Shown piece after piece: positions 27,829-36,235 of a DNA stretch of 64,000 nucleotides. Both the position numbers and the translations under genes were made by a program. The notes beneath the pieces were generated by a model that had not been told where the DNA came from, did not search any database, and worked only from the letters and a program-made list of their open reading frames with translations. The stretch spans positions 620,001 through 684,000 of the forward strand of contig NZ_VFWZ01000001.1 of the NCBI RefSeq assembly GCF_006443095.1, read 5' to 3'. This DNA is from Aquimarina algicola. Lineage in GTDB: Bacteria > Bacteroidota > Bacteroidia > Flavobacteriales > Flavobacteriaceae. Positions within the stretch are counted from its first letter, which is position 1, and every line of letters starts with the position of its first letter.

Positions 27829-28419
27829 TTATTTTTCTTTATTAGCATCTTCTCTTAATTCCGAGTCCATTTCTAACTGCTGAAGCCAAAATCCGTCACT
27901 TTCCATTACCTCTGAATCGGCATTTTTTAAGTCCAATTTTAATTTTTCGAATTGTTCGTCCGTAAAATCAGAATTGAGAAACGCATCTTCTCCATTTTCT
28001 GTCTGTACTCTTTTCACAAAATCGCGATATGCTATTAAACATTTAGCAGTAGCAGAAAGATCAGAATTAAAAGGCTGCGAACTGAAATAATCTTCGTGGT
28101 CGAGACATTCTATCCTATCACTATTTCCTGTATTGATAACAATTGGGTCTCCGTCATTACAAGAGCCAATTACTATATACTTCTCAAATTCAGGTTCTAA
28201 AAAGCCATAAATTGTTGTTAGTCTTTGAACACTATCATAAACATCATTAGAATCTTTTGAGAAAGATAAAAAAGGGGCAGCACTATCTGGTAATCCCGAT
28301 TTTACAAGGAATTCAATTGAACTTTCCGAAAGTCCAAGTCCATTCAGTTTTTCCTGACTGATTGAATTGAGATTATTCTCGTCCAAAGTCCATATGTTTT
28401 TAAATTCCTCAGGTTTCAT
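27829..28419 (-). CDS. SUKH-4 family immunity protein
   Basis: A 196-residue protein. GLPDSAAPFLSFSKD near 64-78, YIVIGSCNDGDPIVINTGN near 118 and the LDHEDYFSSQPFNSDL segment near 145 are the marks of the SUKH-4 immunity group. No signal or membrane segment is present. It is a single-gene cassette: repeats lie at 27691-27821 behind it and 28432-28559 in front of it. Confidence 0.85.
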   Translation of the reverse strand: MKPEEFKNIWTLDENNLNSISQEKLNGLGLSESSIEFLVKSGLPDSAAPFLSFSKDSNDVYDSVQRLTTIYGFLEPEFEKYIVIGSCNDGDPIVINTGNSDRIECLDHEDYFSSQPFNSDLSATAKCLIAYRDFVKRVQTENGEDAFLNSDFTDEQFEKLKLDLKNADSEVMESDGFWLQQLEMDSELREDANKEK

Positions 28420-28431
28420 TTTTCAGCTTGT

Positions 28432-28559
28432 GCCTAACGGTCTCGTATAACCAGTTACGGATTTAAAGTTACGTTTTTTTCCACTGGCTATGCTTTTTTG
28501 TAGGAAATTAAATTCAATTACTAGACTACCGCCGTAATTGCGGTTATACATTGTTGTGT
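28432..28559. repeat. attC-like inverted repeat, site 4 (type A)
   Basis: A 128-bp element. The left arm GCCTAACGGTCTCGTATAACC and the complement of ACAACAATGTATAACCG pair with bulges. On the gene strand the last bases read CCGTTAGGC, and GTTAGGC fits the attC core GTTRRRY. The first bases encode the last residues and stop of 28544-29047. Its right arm is identical over 29 bases with that of site 2. Confidence 0.75.
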
Positions 28560-29047
28560 GTAGTTTTTTTTAATCGGTTAATTATTTTTCTGGCTCTACC
28601 TTCCACGTTTTTCCATTCCCATAATTCTGGATTTCCGAATTCAGGATTTGTGCTTTTCCAATTTTCAGCTCGTTTTTTTGAGTTGACAGATACATTATAT
28701 TCTATTTGGTTTTCTCCGTTTTTCAAGTCAAGCTGAACAAAAATTATAGCCCAACCATCAATTCGATAGCGGAAAGTCTTTCCATCACAATATTTTGGAT
28801 TGAGCTTTATTTTCGATGTAAAGAACTTGCCTTTTGATTCAGGATTATAAATTCCAAATCCGAAATGTACTTTTCCGTTCGCGATTCCATTGTCAAAATA
28901 GTCTTTGAATTCAGAAAGTGTATTTATTTGAATAATTTCTTTTTCCATTTCGGAATATGATTCATAAAATTCAGTTTTTGAATCAGATAGAATATATTCA
29001 ATCAGTTCAAAAAGTTGATTTTTATCTATAATTTCTCTTCTCTCCAT
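28544..29047 (-). CDS. Hypothetical cassette protein
   Basis: A 167-residue soluble protein that I do not recognise. It starts with a charged helix-rich stretch and has a central beta-rich part (KVHFGFGIYNPESKGKFF, then FRYRIDGWAIIFVQL) and a WEWKNVEGRARKIINRL C-terminus. The size and shape fit an immunity protein. Its last five residues (THNNV) and stop are encoded by the repeat at 28432-28559, which shows the repeat was joined to the gene rather than inherited with it. Confidence 0.7.
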   Translation of the reverse strand: MERREIIDKNQLFELIEYILSDSKTEFYESYSEMEKEIIQINTLSEFKDYFDNGIANGKVHFGFGIYNPESKGKFFTSKIKLNPKYCDGKTFRYRIDGWAIIFVQLDLKNGENQIEYNVSVNSKKRAENWKSTNPEFGNPELWEWKNVEGRARKIINRLKKTTHNNV

Positions 29048-29068
29048 TAGCCTTTTCTCAAATTACAC

Positions 29069-29236
29069 CTAACGTTTTATATATGTGTCGTAGCAGTGTG
29101 AAATGTTACTTTGCTTTTTGATTTTTCTGTGCATTGCTTGCTAACTTTTGCATTTTACAAGCATGGTGCCTTACCAAAAATACAATAACCTTTCGATTCA
29201 TCACTTTGCTGCTATGATATATATGTTATTGCAAAT
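29069..29236. repeat. attC-like inverted repeat, site 5 (type B)
   Basis: A 168-bp element. CTAACGTTTTATATATGTGT... with GTAGCAGTG pairs with the complement of the end GCTGCTATGATATATATG. The inner part shares GCTAACTTTT and TTACCAAAA...ACAA...TGATTCATCACTTT-like blocks with site 6 at 33214-33390. It lies 22 bp before the start of 28544-29047, but no gene ends at its other side. Confidence 0.65.
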
Positions 29237-29578
29237 CGTTTTTTAATACACAATCTCAGTTACCATTAATCTTTTGATAAAATAATTCGAAAAATCCATT
29301 TCCATAAAATTTGATTTTCACAAAAAATGATAATAGCAAAATATTTAAATTTGGCTTAGTACCAATCCAAAAATTATCAGATCATAGTTCTTATCGAACA
29401 GTTTGTTTATTTATAATTAAAGTACAACAAACATAACTTATAAACTATTTTCTCTTCTTATCAACAATTCATGTAACGTACTCTCGGAAATCGATATTTT
29501 TAAATTTGTATTATTTTAAGAAAAAAGACATATTAAAAGTCTTTAGTCAAAATCTAGATTAAATCAAAATATTCTAAA
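29237..29578. other. Gap without a gene behind repeat site 5
   Basis: About 340 AT-rich bases with no convincing frame on either strand. A cassette gene would be expected here ahead of site 5, so this may be a decayed one. A TAAATTTG box at 29501-29508 could be part of the promoter of the lipoprotein gene at 29579, but no matching upstream box is visible. Confidence 0.4.
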
Positions 29579-30718
29579 ATGTTACAAATATCAATGAGCC
29601 TTCGTATGTTTTTCTTGGGAGTATTCGTACTACTTATAGGATGTAAAAAAGAAAATACAACAACAGAAGTAAAGGTCAATCCTAAAGAAAAAAACTCAAA
29701 CCCAATTCAAAAACCATTACAGCTTACATTAGATCAAGCAAATACACTAGCCGATTTGCCTTTGGCCTGCGTGCAAGTAGAATATCCTAATAAATTAAAT
29801 CAAACGCTGGGAGGAAAAGAAAATCTTGGAGAGCCTAAGGCGTTACACCCTGCTTTTTACGGGTGTTTTGATTGGCATTCTTCTGTTCATGGGCATTGGT
29901 CTTTGGTTAAGTTGCTAAAAAAATTTCCCAAACTAGATAAAAGAGAAAAGGCACTTGAAAAACTAAATCAAAACATTTCAAAAGAAAATATAGCAATAGA
30001 AGTGCAGTATTTTGAAGATAAACACAATCAATCTTATGAGAGAACTTATGGTTGGGCTTGGTTACTCAAATTAGCCGAAGAACTACATACTTGGGATGAT
30101 CCAGCAGCTCGAGTATTAGAAGAAAATCTAAAACCATTAACGGAACTTATAGCTCAAAAATATATTGAGTTTTTACCTCGACTAAACTATCCAATTCGTG
30201 TGGGTGAACATACTAATACGGCCTTTGGGTTGTCTTTTGCTTGGGATTATGCAAATACAGTTAGTGATCTGAAATTAAAGGAAAGTATTGAGCGTAAAGC
30301 TCGTGAATTCTATAGTAATGACAAAGATTGTCCTATAGGATGGGAACCAAGTGGTTTCGATTTTTTATCCCCTTGTTTTGAAGAAATTGATATCATGCGT
30401 AGAGTACTTACTAAGACCGAATTTGAACAATGGATTTCTGATTTTATGCCTCAGTTAAAGGCCAAAAACTTTAGTATAGACGTAGGAGAAGTTTCTGATC
30501 GTAATGACGGAAAACTAGTACATTTGGATGGATTAAATTTTAGTCGAGCCTGGGTGTTAAATGGATTGGCTAAACAATATGAAGGTTATGAACATCTTCT
30601 TTATGTGGCCAATACTCATATCAATTATTCTCTCCCAAATTTAATAAATGATGCATATGAAGGGGGGCATTGGTTAGGGTCGTTTGCCATTTATGCTCTT
30701 GATGTTAATACACTGTAA
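29579..30718 (+). CDS. DUF2891 family lipoprotein
   Basis: A 379-residue protein. The N-terminus has a lipoprotein signal ending LLIGCKKE, so it is anchored in a membrane facing the periplasm. The rest matches the DUF2891 family: HPAFYGCFDWHSSVHGHWSL near 94, TYGWAWLLKLAEELHTW near 157, YPIRVGEHTNTAFGLSFAWDY near 203 and GWEPSGFDFLSPC near 255. The helical, His-rich architecture recalls alpha/alpha-barrel enzymes, but no reaction is established. It stands on the plus strand inside an otherwise minus-strand accessory stretch. Confidence 0.88.
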   Translation: MLQISMSLRMFFLGVFVLLIGCKKENTTTEVKVNPKEKNSNPIQKPLQLTLDQANTLADLPLACVQVEYPNKLNQTLGGKENLGEPKALHPAFYGCFDWHSSVHGHWSLVKLLKKFPKLDKREKALEKLNQNISKENIAIEVQYFEDKHNQSYERTYGWAWLLKLAEELHTWDDPAARVLEENLKPLTELIAQKYIEFLPRLNYPIRVGEHTNTAFGLSFAWDYANTVSDLKLKESIERKAREFYSNDKDCPIGWEPSGFDFLSPCFEEIDIMRRVLTKTEFEQWISDFMPQLKAKNFSIDVGEVSDRNDGKLVHLDGLNFSRAWVLNGLAKQYEGYEHLLYVANTHINYSLPNLINDAYEGGHWLGSFAIYALDVNTL

Positions 30719-30992
30719 ATGGAAAAGTATATAAAAAGAAAACTCTTTTTTCACAGCGAAAAGTGTACTAACTACAAAAATTGTTAACCATTTTCTGTTT
30801 TTGTTATAAACGTGTTTTCATCATTGAATAATTTAATAATTATTCAAACCTCTATTTTATGATTTTTTGATAAAATATATTCTGAATATCAATAAATTAC
30901 ATCTAAAAAAAATAGGAAAAACAAGATTTTTTTTGAGTAATAATTTTAGTAGAAGTATAGTTCTCTCATTGGTTTTGTAATATGTTTATTTA

Positions 30993-33089
30993 TTATAATT
31001 CTATAGATAATAATATTGATTTCATATCAGCTAATGACTTCTTATATGGACCATCAAAAAAAGTATATTTTTTAGATCTGAAAATAATTTCATAACCATT
31101 ATTTTCAATGATTTTAATGGTATTTATTGCTGATTTTAAGTCTTTTTTAAATTGTGTTTTATCCTCATCTTTAAGGTACGCAATAAGTATTTCCTCATGA
31201 TTTTTAAAACTCTGACCGTTTATAATATTAGCTAGTACATACATATAGGCGTCATTCTTCTTTTTTAACGCGTAATACACTTCGGATAGGTCCTTTCTGA
31301 TTCTTAAACGATCTTTATTAACTGTAGTACCACTAAAAGAATGATATGGAAATTTAGTTAATGCTAAATCCAAATATTCAATAGCCTTGGGATAGTTCTT
31401 ATTCGATATATAAGTATCTGCCAAAGCATGTGCTGCAAGGTGGCTTATATTTTTGTAATCGTTTATCTCTCTATCCGATAAATAATATTTGGTTTTGTAG
31501 TTATCAGGTATTTCTGAGAGATACATGATAAAATTTATAGGAGTTATATATTTTGAAACGTTATATCTATCAATGCTTTCACTTAAACTGTTTACGGTTT
31601 CCTTATATTTTGAGTTAGACTTAAAAGGTTCTAAATCTGACAATTCTTTTGCATTTCTTCGTAATGCATCAGTTAAAAAATCGTGGTATAGTCGAAATTT
31701 TTCTTGCTCTTTTAGTTTTTTTAATCGTATTTTTTCTAATTCGGCAATACGTTCTTTTTCTTCGGGACTACGCTCTGCTTCTCTCTTTTTTACTCTATTT
31801 TTAATCCGCTCCCTATCTTTTTTCATCAACTCTGCTCTAGAAGGATAGTATACATGTTTGTCTTTTTTAACATTAAAACACCCCATATCTATTACAGATT
31901 GAGGAAGTTCTTTAATTAGATTTTCTCTAATATCCAGACTACTAAGTTGTAAGCTACCTAACGAATTAGGAATGCTGGTAATTTTATTGCTCTTAACATT
32001 GAGCCTTTTTAAACTCTTCATGTCACCCATTGCTATAGGTAAACTGGTAAGTTGGTTCTTGTCTAAGCTTAATGATTTTAAATTTTGCAGTTTGGTAATA
32101 GTATTAGGAATACTTTTTAAACTCATATATCCAGCGCTTAAATCCTGCAATTTTGATAGTTTACCTATTGAGTTAGGTAATGTGGTAAGTTTGTTTTTAT
32201 TGAGCCAAAGACGTTCTAAATTTGATAAATTTCCTATTTCTTCAGGTAATTTTGTTAATGGGTTGGATTGTAGTTGTATTGATTTTAATGAAGTTAAATT
32301 TTTGATGTTTTTTGAGATTGTAATAATTTGATTATCCGTGAGATCAAATTCTTCTATTGCTGGAAGGTCATAAAAAGATTTTGGTAACTCAACTATTTGA
32401 TTGTTCCTCAATTTTAAAGTTTTAAGCATTGTTAATGCTCCGATTTTTTTAGGAAGCTTTGTAAGTTGGTTACTTGTTAAATCTAGGGTTTCTAGTGCAC
32501 TAAGTTTGGAAAACGATTCGGGTAAGGTTTTTAGATGATTCTTGAGTGCGTTAAAATATTCTAGACGGGTACAGTTACCGATAGACTCTGGTAATTTATT
32601 GATTTTGCATGTTTTAAGATCTAAATAGCTAAGATTTCTTAAATTACCGAAACTTTTAGGAAGTTCTGTCAGATTGTTTTCAGATAAGGATAACATTGTA
32701 AGTGCTTCTAAATTACCAATGGAATTAGGTAATTTATTAAGCTGATTTGACTTGATACTTAAATACGATAGGGATTTTAAATTTCCTATACTTTCAGGTA
32801 ACTCTGTGAGTTTATTTTTATCTAATGTTAACCGTTCAAGATGTTTGAGATTTCCAATAGTATTGGGTAATTTGGTGATATGATTTCTACTTAAAATCAG
32901 ATTTTTAAGATTTATCAATTTGCCAATACTACTCGGTAATTCGGTTAGGTTTTTTGATGATAGATCTAAAAATTCGACACTTTCCGGGTTTTGTAATGCT
33001 TCTTCTAACGAACGACTTCTTTGTTGAGCAATGACTATATTGATTGAAATAAGTAAAAAGAATAGTATGTAATAAAGTTTATTTTTCAT
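30993..33089 (-). CDS. Secreted leucine-rich-repeat protein
   Basis: A 698-residue protein. A signal peptide (LYYILFFLLISINIVIAQ) is followed by about 16 LRR units of 23 residues, with the pattern LxxLxxLxLxxNxLTxLPxSIGNL, from about 40 to 400. A very charged Lys/Glu/Arg stretch follows (about 420-470). The last 220 residues are helical and include a TPR-like piece (ADTYISNKNYPKAIEYLDLAL). LRR domains of this type bind proteins. The target is unknown. It is flanked by repeat sites 5 and 6, though with 298 bp of non-coding DNA upstream. Confidence 0.88.
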   Translation of the reverse strand: MKNKLYYILFFLLISINIVIAQQRSRSLEEALQNPESVEFLDLSSKNLTELPSSIGKLINLKNLILSRNHITKLPNTIGNLKHLERLTLDKNKLTELPESIGNLKSLSYLSIKSNQLNKLPNSIGNLEALTMLSLSENNLTELPKSFGNLRNLSYLDLKTCKINKLPESIGNCTRLEYFNALKNHLKTLPESFSKLSALETLDLTSNQLTKLPKKIGALTMLKTLKLRNNQIVELPKSFYDLPAIEEFDLTDNQIITISKNIKNLTSLKSIQLQSNPLTKLPEEIGNLSNLERLWLNKNKLTTLPNSIGKLSKLQDLSAGYMSLKSIPNTITKLQNLKSLSLDKNQLTSLPIAMGDMKSLKRLNVKSNKITSIPNSLGSLQLSSLDIRENLIKELPQSVIDMGCFNVKKDKHVYYPSRAELMKKDRERIKNRVKKREAERSPEEKERIAELEKIRLKKLKEQEKFRLYHDFLTDALRRNAKELSDLEPFKSNSKYKETVNSLSESIDRYNVSKYITPINFIMYLSEIPDNYKTKYYLSDREINDYKNISHLAAHALADTYISNKNYPKAIEYLDLALTKFPYHSFSGTTVNKDRLRIRKDLSEVYYALKKKNDAYMYVLANIINGQSFKNHEEILIAYLKDEDKTQFKKDLKSAINTIKIIENNGYEIIFRSKKYTFFDGPYKKSLADMKSILLSIEL

Positions 33090-33213
33090 TTTTTAGTGGG
33101 GATCAAAATTTTTACTGATATCAAATCATTCATATTCAAACAATTAATTTTTTTTAGCCTTTTCCCTCGTTAACTTAAGAAATTAATTGTATTCTAATTA
33201 GAAAAACGTATTA

Positions 33214-33390
33214 CAACGTTTAATATATGATATATGTGTCTTAACAGGACAAAACGTTACCTTGCTTTTCGGTTTTTATACACAGTAATTACTAACTTTT
33301 TCCCTCTACAGACATTACATTTTACCAAAATACAACAACTATTTGATTGATCACTTTACTGTTATGACATCGTATATTGTATTGTGATTA
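33214..33390. repeat. attC-like inverted repeat, site 6 (type B)
   Basis: A divergent second copy of the type seen at 29069-29236. The left arm (ACAACGTTTAATATATG...) pairs imperfectly with the right arm (...GACATCGTATATTGTATTGT), and the inner blocks ACTAACTTTT, TTACCAAAATACAA and TTGATTGATCACTTT align with site 5. On the gene strand the element begins in the stop codon of 33388-34161. Confidence 0.65.
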
Positions 33391-34161
33391 GTTTTTAAAT
33401 CCAGTAGCAAATAGGTTTCTAGCCCCTTTTATTCCGCATTTTTGATATTTGTGATAAGCTTGAGCAGCCCTTTCGTCGATTTGTTTACCATTTTCGTTAT
33501 TCACCCATCCATCAATTGCTGCTTTTAAAGTGTATGCTTCTGGAGCCATTAAATGTGTTGTCCACAAAATGGGATTAGCATTTGCTTTTCTTATTTCGGG
33601 AGAGAAATAACTTCTACTAAAACAGGCTAAGATTATTACATCTCTTTTCTTTTTGTTAATTTTATTATAGGTAATATTTACTTCAAAATCCATTAATCCA
33701 TCATGTCCGACATAGGCTATTAAGTCAGAATCTCCTCCAAAATTAAGTGTTAAATCGTTTTCTTTTATCGCGAATCCATTTTGCGAATTTGAAGCTTTCA
33801 AAAAATCTTCTGTACAGGTTTTTATTTTCTCTCCGTCATAAGCATCAGCTAATAAATAAACATCTTTCGTTGAATGCTTAAACAGTAATCTGTCTAAAAT
33901 AAAAGGATTCGAGGAATTAAATTGTTTTACAAATTTCCAATCTTTAGTTTTTAATTTGAAGAAAGATTTGACTCCATATCCGGCTCCCCAATATAAATTT
34001 AGCTTAGGATCCTTACCATTTCCAATCTTTTCAGGTACAGGTACAACACCCTGAAATTCATTGTCACATAATGCTACAAAAACATGAATTGTCTTAGTTT
34101 CAGCATGAGTTTTACTAAATAATGTAAAAAAGAATAATAGTATTATTAAATTTTTTGTCAT
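33388..34161 (-). CDS. Secreted protein with caspase-like (clan CD) features
   Basis: A 257-residue protein with a signal peptide (LIILLFFFTLFSKTHA). Near 150 a hydrophobic strand leads to AYVGHDGLMDF and near 180 another leads to DVIILACFSRSYF. Strand-His-Gly followed by strand-Ala-Cys is the layout of the catalytic His and Cys in clan CD peptidases (caspase, gingipain, legumain), with HDG in place of the usual HG. I recall similar uncharacterised proteins in other Gram-negative bacteria, but no tested function. It is a single-gene cassette whose stop codon touches repeat site 6. Confidence 0.78.
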   Translation of the reverse strand: MTKNLIILLFFFTLFSKTHAETKTIHVFVALCDNEFQGVVPVPEKIGNGKDPKLNLYWGAGYGVKSFFKLKTKDWKFVKQFNSSNPFILDRLLFKHSTKDVYLLADAYDGEKIKTCTEDFLKASNSQNGFAIKENDLTLNFGGDSDLIAYVGHDGLMDFEVNITYNKINKKKRDVIILACFSRSYFSPEIRKANANPILWTTHLMAPEAYTLKAAIDGWVNNENGKQIDERAAQAYHKYQKCGIKGARNLFATGFKN

Positions 34162-34300
34162 ATAATTTTATAGATTACTCACAACATCTCATTTATGATT
34201 TGTGGTGTTGTAAATCAAGTTAATAAAAAAGGAGAGAAAAGTGGTTGAATTTCGTTAGAAAACTGCAAACCAACTTTAAAACCAATAACTATAAAGGTTT

Positions 34301-35062
34301 TTAGAAATTAAAGTCTAATAATAATTTCCAAGTGTCAGCTTCTTTTTTCCAAATAAGAGTATAAAGCCCTTTTCCCCCAACTTCGAACGTTCCAATATCA
34401 TAAATAATATTATTACTTATTTGTAATACTTTCGAAGATTCTAGTTTGATTTTATATGATTCATTATTCATATAGGAATATGCATCAATTATTTCTTTTC
34501 CTTTGTACAAGGTCCCTCGATTAAAGTATTTCCCATTTTTTGAAAAAACTTTATCAACTATTAAATCAGGTCTATGCTGGTTAGAATATTTTTCCCAACT
34601 TTCTCGTGCCTGATTAACTAAATTCACTTCGAGATTAGAATAATCCGTATTTATATATATTACTTCAAATTCTTTTGTCCATTTACCTTTATTTTTCCAG
34701 CCAATAATTGTACTTAAGGTTTTTCCATTTAAGGTTTCATAAGTTCCAAGCACGAATTTTTGATTCTCTCTTAGTTGATAGACTTCCAAAGATTTATAAA
34801 TATTTAACTGCCCAACATTCTTTATTAGGGTTAAAAGTTGTTTGTTTATATCTTCTAAACCTATAAACAGCTCATCATTAATCATAATTCCACTATTTTC
34901 AGAATAAAAAGATTCTAGATTTTTAGAACTTTTTAGTGATTCAAGCCAAGACCTTTGTATTTTTTCTGATGATTCATTTTCTAATTGTTGACCAATTGTA
35001 TTATTAGATATAGAAGTGATCAAAAGAAATATTAGAAATTTAGTCCAATGTTTTTTTTTCAT
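34301..35062 (-). CDS. Exported protein with two NTF2/SnoaL-like domains
   Basis: A 253-residue protein with a signal peptide (FLIFLLITSISNNTIG). Two regions of about 110 residues show the NTF2-like pattern: a helix with a Trp or Tyr, a middle GLEDINKQL / KGKEIIDAY turn, and a final strand pair. The second ends YTLIWKKEADTWKLLLD, very close to DUF4440 proteins. Such domains bind small molecules or catalyse simple steps; the role here is unknown. The 139 bp behind the gene contain no repeat that I could define, unlike its neighbours. Confidence 0.75.
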   Translation of the reverse strand: MKKKHWTKFLIFLLITSISNNTIGQQLENESSEKIQRSWLESLKSSKNLESFYSENSGIMINDELFIGLEDINKQLLTLIKNVGQLNIYKSLEVYQLRENQKFVLGTYETLNGKTLSTIIGWKNKGKWTKEFEVIYINTDYSNLEVNLVNQARESWEKYSNQHRPDLIVDKVFSKNGKYFNRGTLYKGKEIIDAYSYMNNESYKIKLESSKVLQISNNIIYDIGTFEVGGKGLYTLIWKKEADTWKLLLDFNF

Positions 35063-35080
35063 AAGAGCATAGTATTGTAT

Positions 35081-35147
35081 CCAACGACTCTTGTATGTTA
35101 CGTTTGCGCCCCGTAGGAAGCATATGTACTATACAAATTGTTGTGCG
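35081..35147. repeat. attC-like inverted repeat, site 7 (short)
   Basis: A 67-bp element. CAACGACTCTTGTATGTTACG (35082 onward) pairs with the complement of the end ATACAAATTGTTGTGCG. On the gene strand it begins CGCACAACAATTTGTATAG, very like the start of sites 2 and 4, and this start encodes the last residues and stop codon of 35129-35311. Confidence 0.65.
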
Positions 35148-35311
35148 TTCGCTATTTTGTTTATTGGTTTTAACTTTTTAATCCAGTATCCCTTTCCTCC
35201 ACCTTCAAAGCTAAATCTAATCATATTTTTAGTTTTTAAGTATATTAGAATTGGATATAAATCATCATCATAAATTATATTATAATCTAGGTAATCATTC
35301 AGGGCTCCCAT
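35129..35311 (-). CDS. Small hypothetical cassette protein
   Basis: A 60-residue acidic-then-basic protein (MGALNDYLDYNIIYDDDLYP at the start, GGGKGYWIKKLKP in the middle). An in-frame stop lies just before its ATG, so it is not the rest of a longer frame. Its last residues NAQQFV and stop come from repeat site 7, as the THNNV end of 28544-29047 comes from site 4. That parallel is the main reason to call it a gene. It could be the truncated tail of a longer protein. Confidence 0.5.
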   Translation of the reverse strand: MGALNDYLDYNIIYDDDLYPILIYLKTKNMIRFSFEGGGKGYWIKKLKPINKIANAQQFV

Positions 35312-35349
35312 GGACTATAGACTGAACTCCCATTTGATTATTTTAACAA

Positions 35350-35482
35350 TAACGCACAGACGTTACCTATTTTGTGTTTCTCAAATTAAGGGTTAAAATA
35401 ATAAAATTTGTAACGTATACTTGGCAAATACATAACTAACTTTTGGTGTGACATTAAAAAGCATTGGGTTTACATTGCATTA
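35350..35482. repeat. attC-like inverted repeat, site 8
   Basis: TAACGCACAGACGTTACC at 35350 pairs with the complement of GGGTTTACATTGCATTA at 35466-35482. The inner part has ACTAACTTTT as in sites 5 and 6. It lies 10 bp after the stop of 35493-35852. The pairing is looser than in sites 2-4. Confidence 0.5.
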
Positions 35483-35492
35483 TCAATAATTT

Positions 35493-35852
35493 TTACATGA
35501 TCTCCTCCCAAGCCCCATTTTGAGGATCAAACTTGAGAAATTCTCCTGTGTCTGTAAATTCAGAAGCAGTCATTTGAATCTCAAATAGATCTTCTTCACT
35601 GTAACTTGAGATAAAAGAAAGACAATTACTACGCAAATTCGCCCGAACTGAAGAATCAATTGTTTTGAACGAAAAAGAGGTTTCGGTTTCTGCTTCGTTA
35701 GTTATTATAAATCCATATCTCAATAGTCGCTCTCTTAAGCTTTGCTTTTGATTTGGTTCGAAATCTTGAATTAAAGATTCATTTTCAAGAAATTCTAGTC
35801 CAGAATTGTTCTCTTTTACTTCTTTCCGGTATAGGTAAATGTGATATCCCAT
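35493..35852 (-). CDS. Hypothetical cassette protein
   Basis: A 119-residue soluble, acidic protein without signal peptide. It begins MGYHIYLYRKEVKE, has a basic middle (KQSLRERLLRYGF) and ends FDPQNGAWEEIM. The beginning recalls small unclassified proteins found among immunity genes, but I do not recognise a family. It sits between repeat sites 8 and 9 as a single-gene cassette. Confidence 0.65.
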   Translation of the reverse strand: MGYHIYLYRKEVKENNSGLEFLENESLIQDFEPNQKQSLRERLLRYGFIITNEAETETSFSFKTIDSSVRANLRSNCLSFISSYSEEDLFEIQMTASEFTDTGEFLKFDPQNGAWEEIM

Positions 35853-35867
35853 TTTTTGATATTATTG

Positions 35868-35977
35868 CTAACGTTAAGTTTAAAGAATAGTTTCGTTGAC
35901 TTCTCTTGCTAATTTATAAATATACCCAAACTTTATGTTTTGTGATTGATTTTCTTACTTGGGAAAATTGCTAAGCA
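35868..35977. repeat. Possible attC-like repeat, site 9
   Basis: ATTGCTAACGTTAAG at the left and the complement of ATTGCTTAGCAAT at the right border suggest one more site. It is 15 bp upstream of the start of 35493-35852 and ends 8 bp before the stop codon of the small frame at 35986. The pairing of inner arm bases is poor. Confidence 0.35.
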
Positions 35978-35985
35978 ATATTTTT

Positions 35986-36138
35986 TTAGATTTTGCTGTG
36001 CTTAGTTTTTATCGTATCAATTTGTGATCTCAACATTTCTATCCACCAATTTTTTCTTGTGTATTCATCATACTGACCTTTAATAAAGAGTAGTTCTTCT
36101 CGCAAGACTTTAATCGTACGACCTACTATAGTTAACAC
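35986..36138 (-). pseudogene. 50-codon frame, probably a gene remnant
   Basis: A GTG-started frame follows an in-frame TAA and gives 50 residues with a normal-looking composition (VGRTIKVLREELLFIKGQYD, then KNWWIEMLRSQIDTIKTKH). It has the same position behind possible repeat site 9 that other cassette genes have behind theirs. I cannot name the parent protein. The rest of the 383 bp between 35852 and 36236 shows no gene. Confidence 0.35.
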
Positions 36139-36235
36139 TCTTTAATACATTTTAACAATTATTTATTTAGGGAGATGTATTGGTGGTGTGTTTCAAGAAC
36201 ATATTAATTTAAACTAAAATAAAACACAAAAAATT

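Noticed and set aside
34162..34300. Possible repeat behind the NTF2-like protein gene
   Set aside because: CACAACATC and GTGGTGTTG are suggestive but the arms do not pair over any length.
25028..36138. Classical integron
   Set aside because: No integron integrase or attI-like site in the window; only the repeat borders resemble attC.
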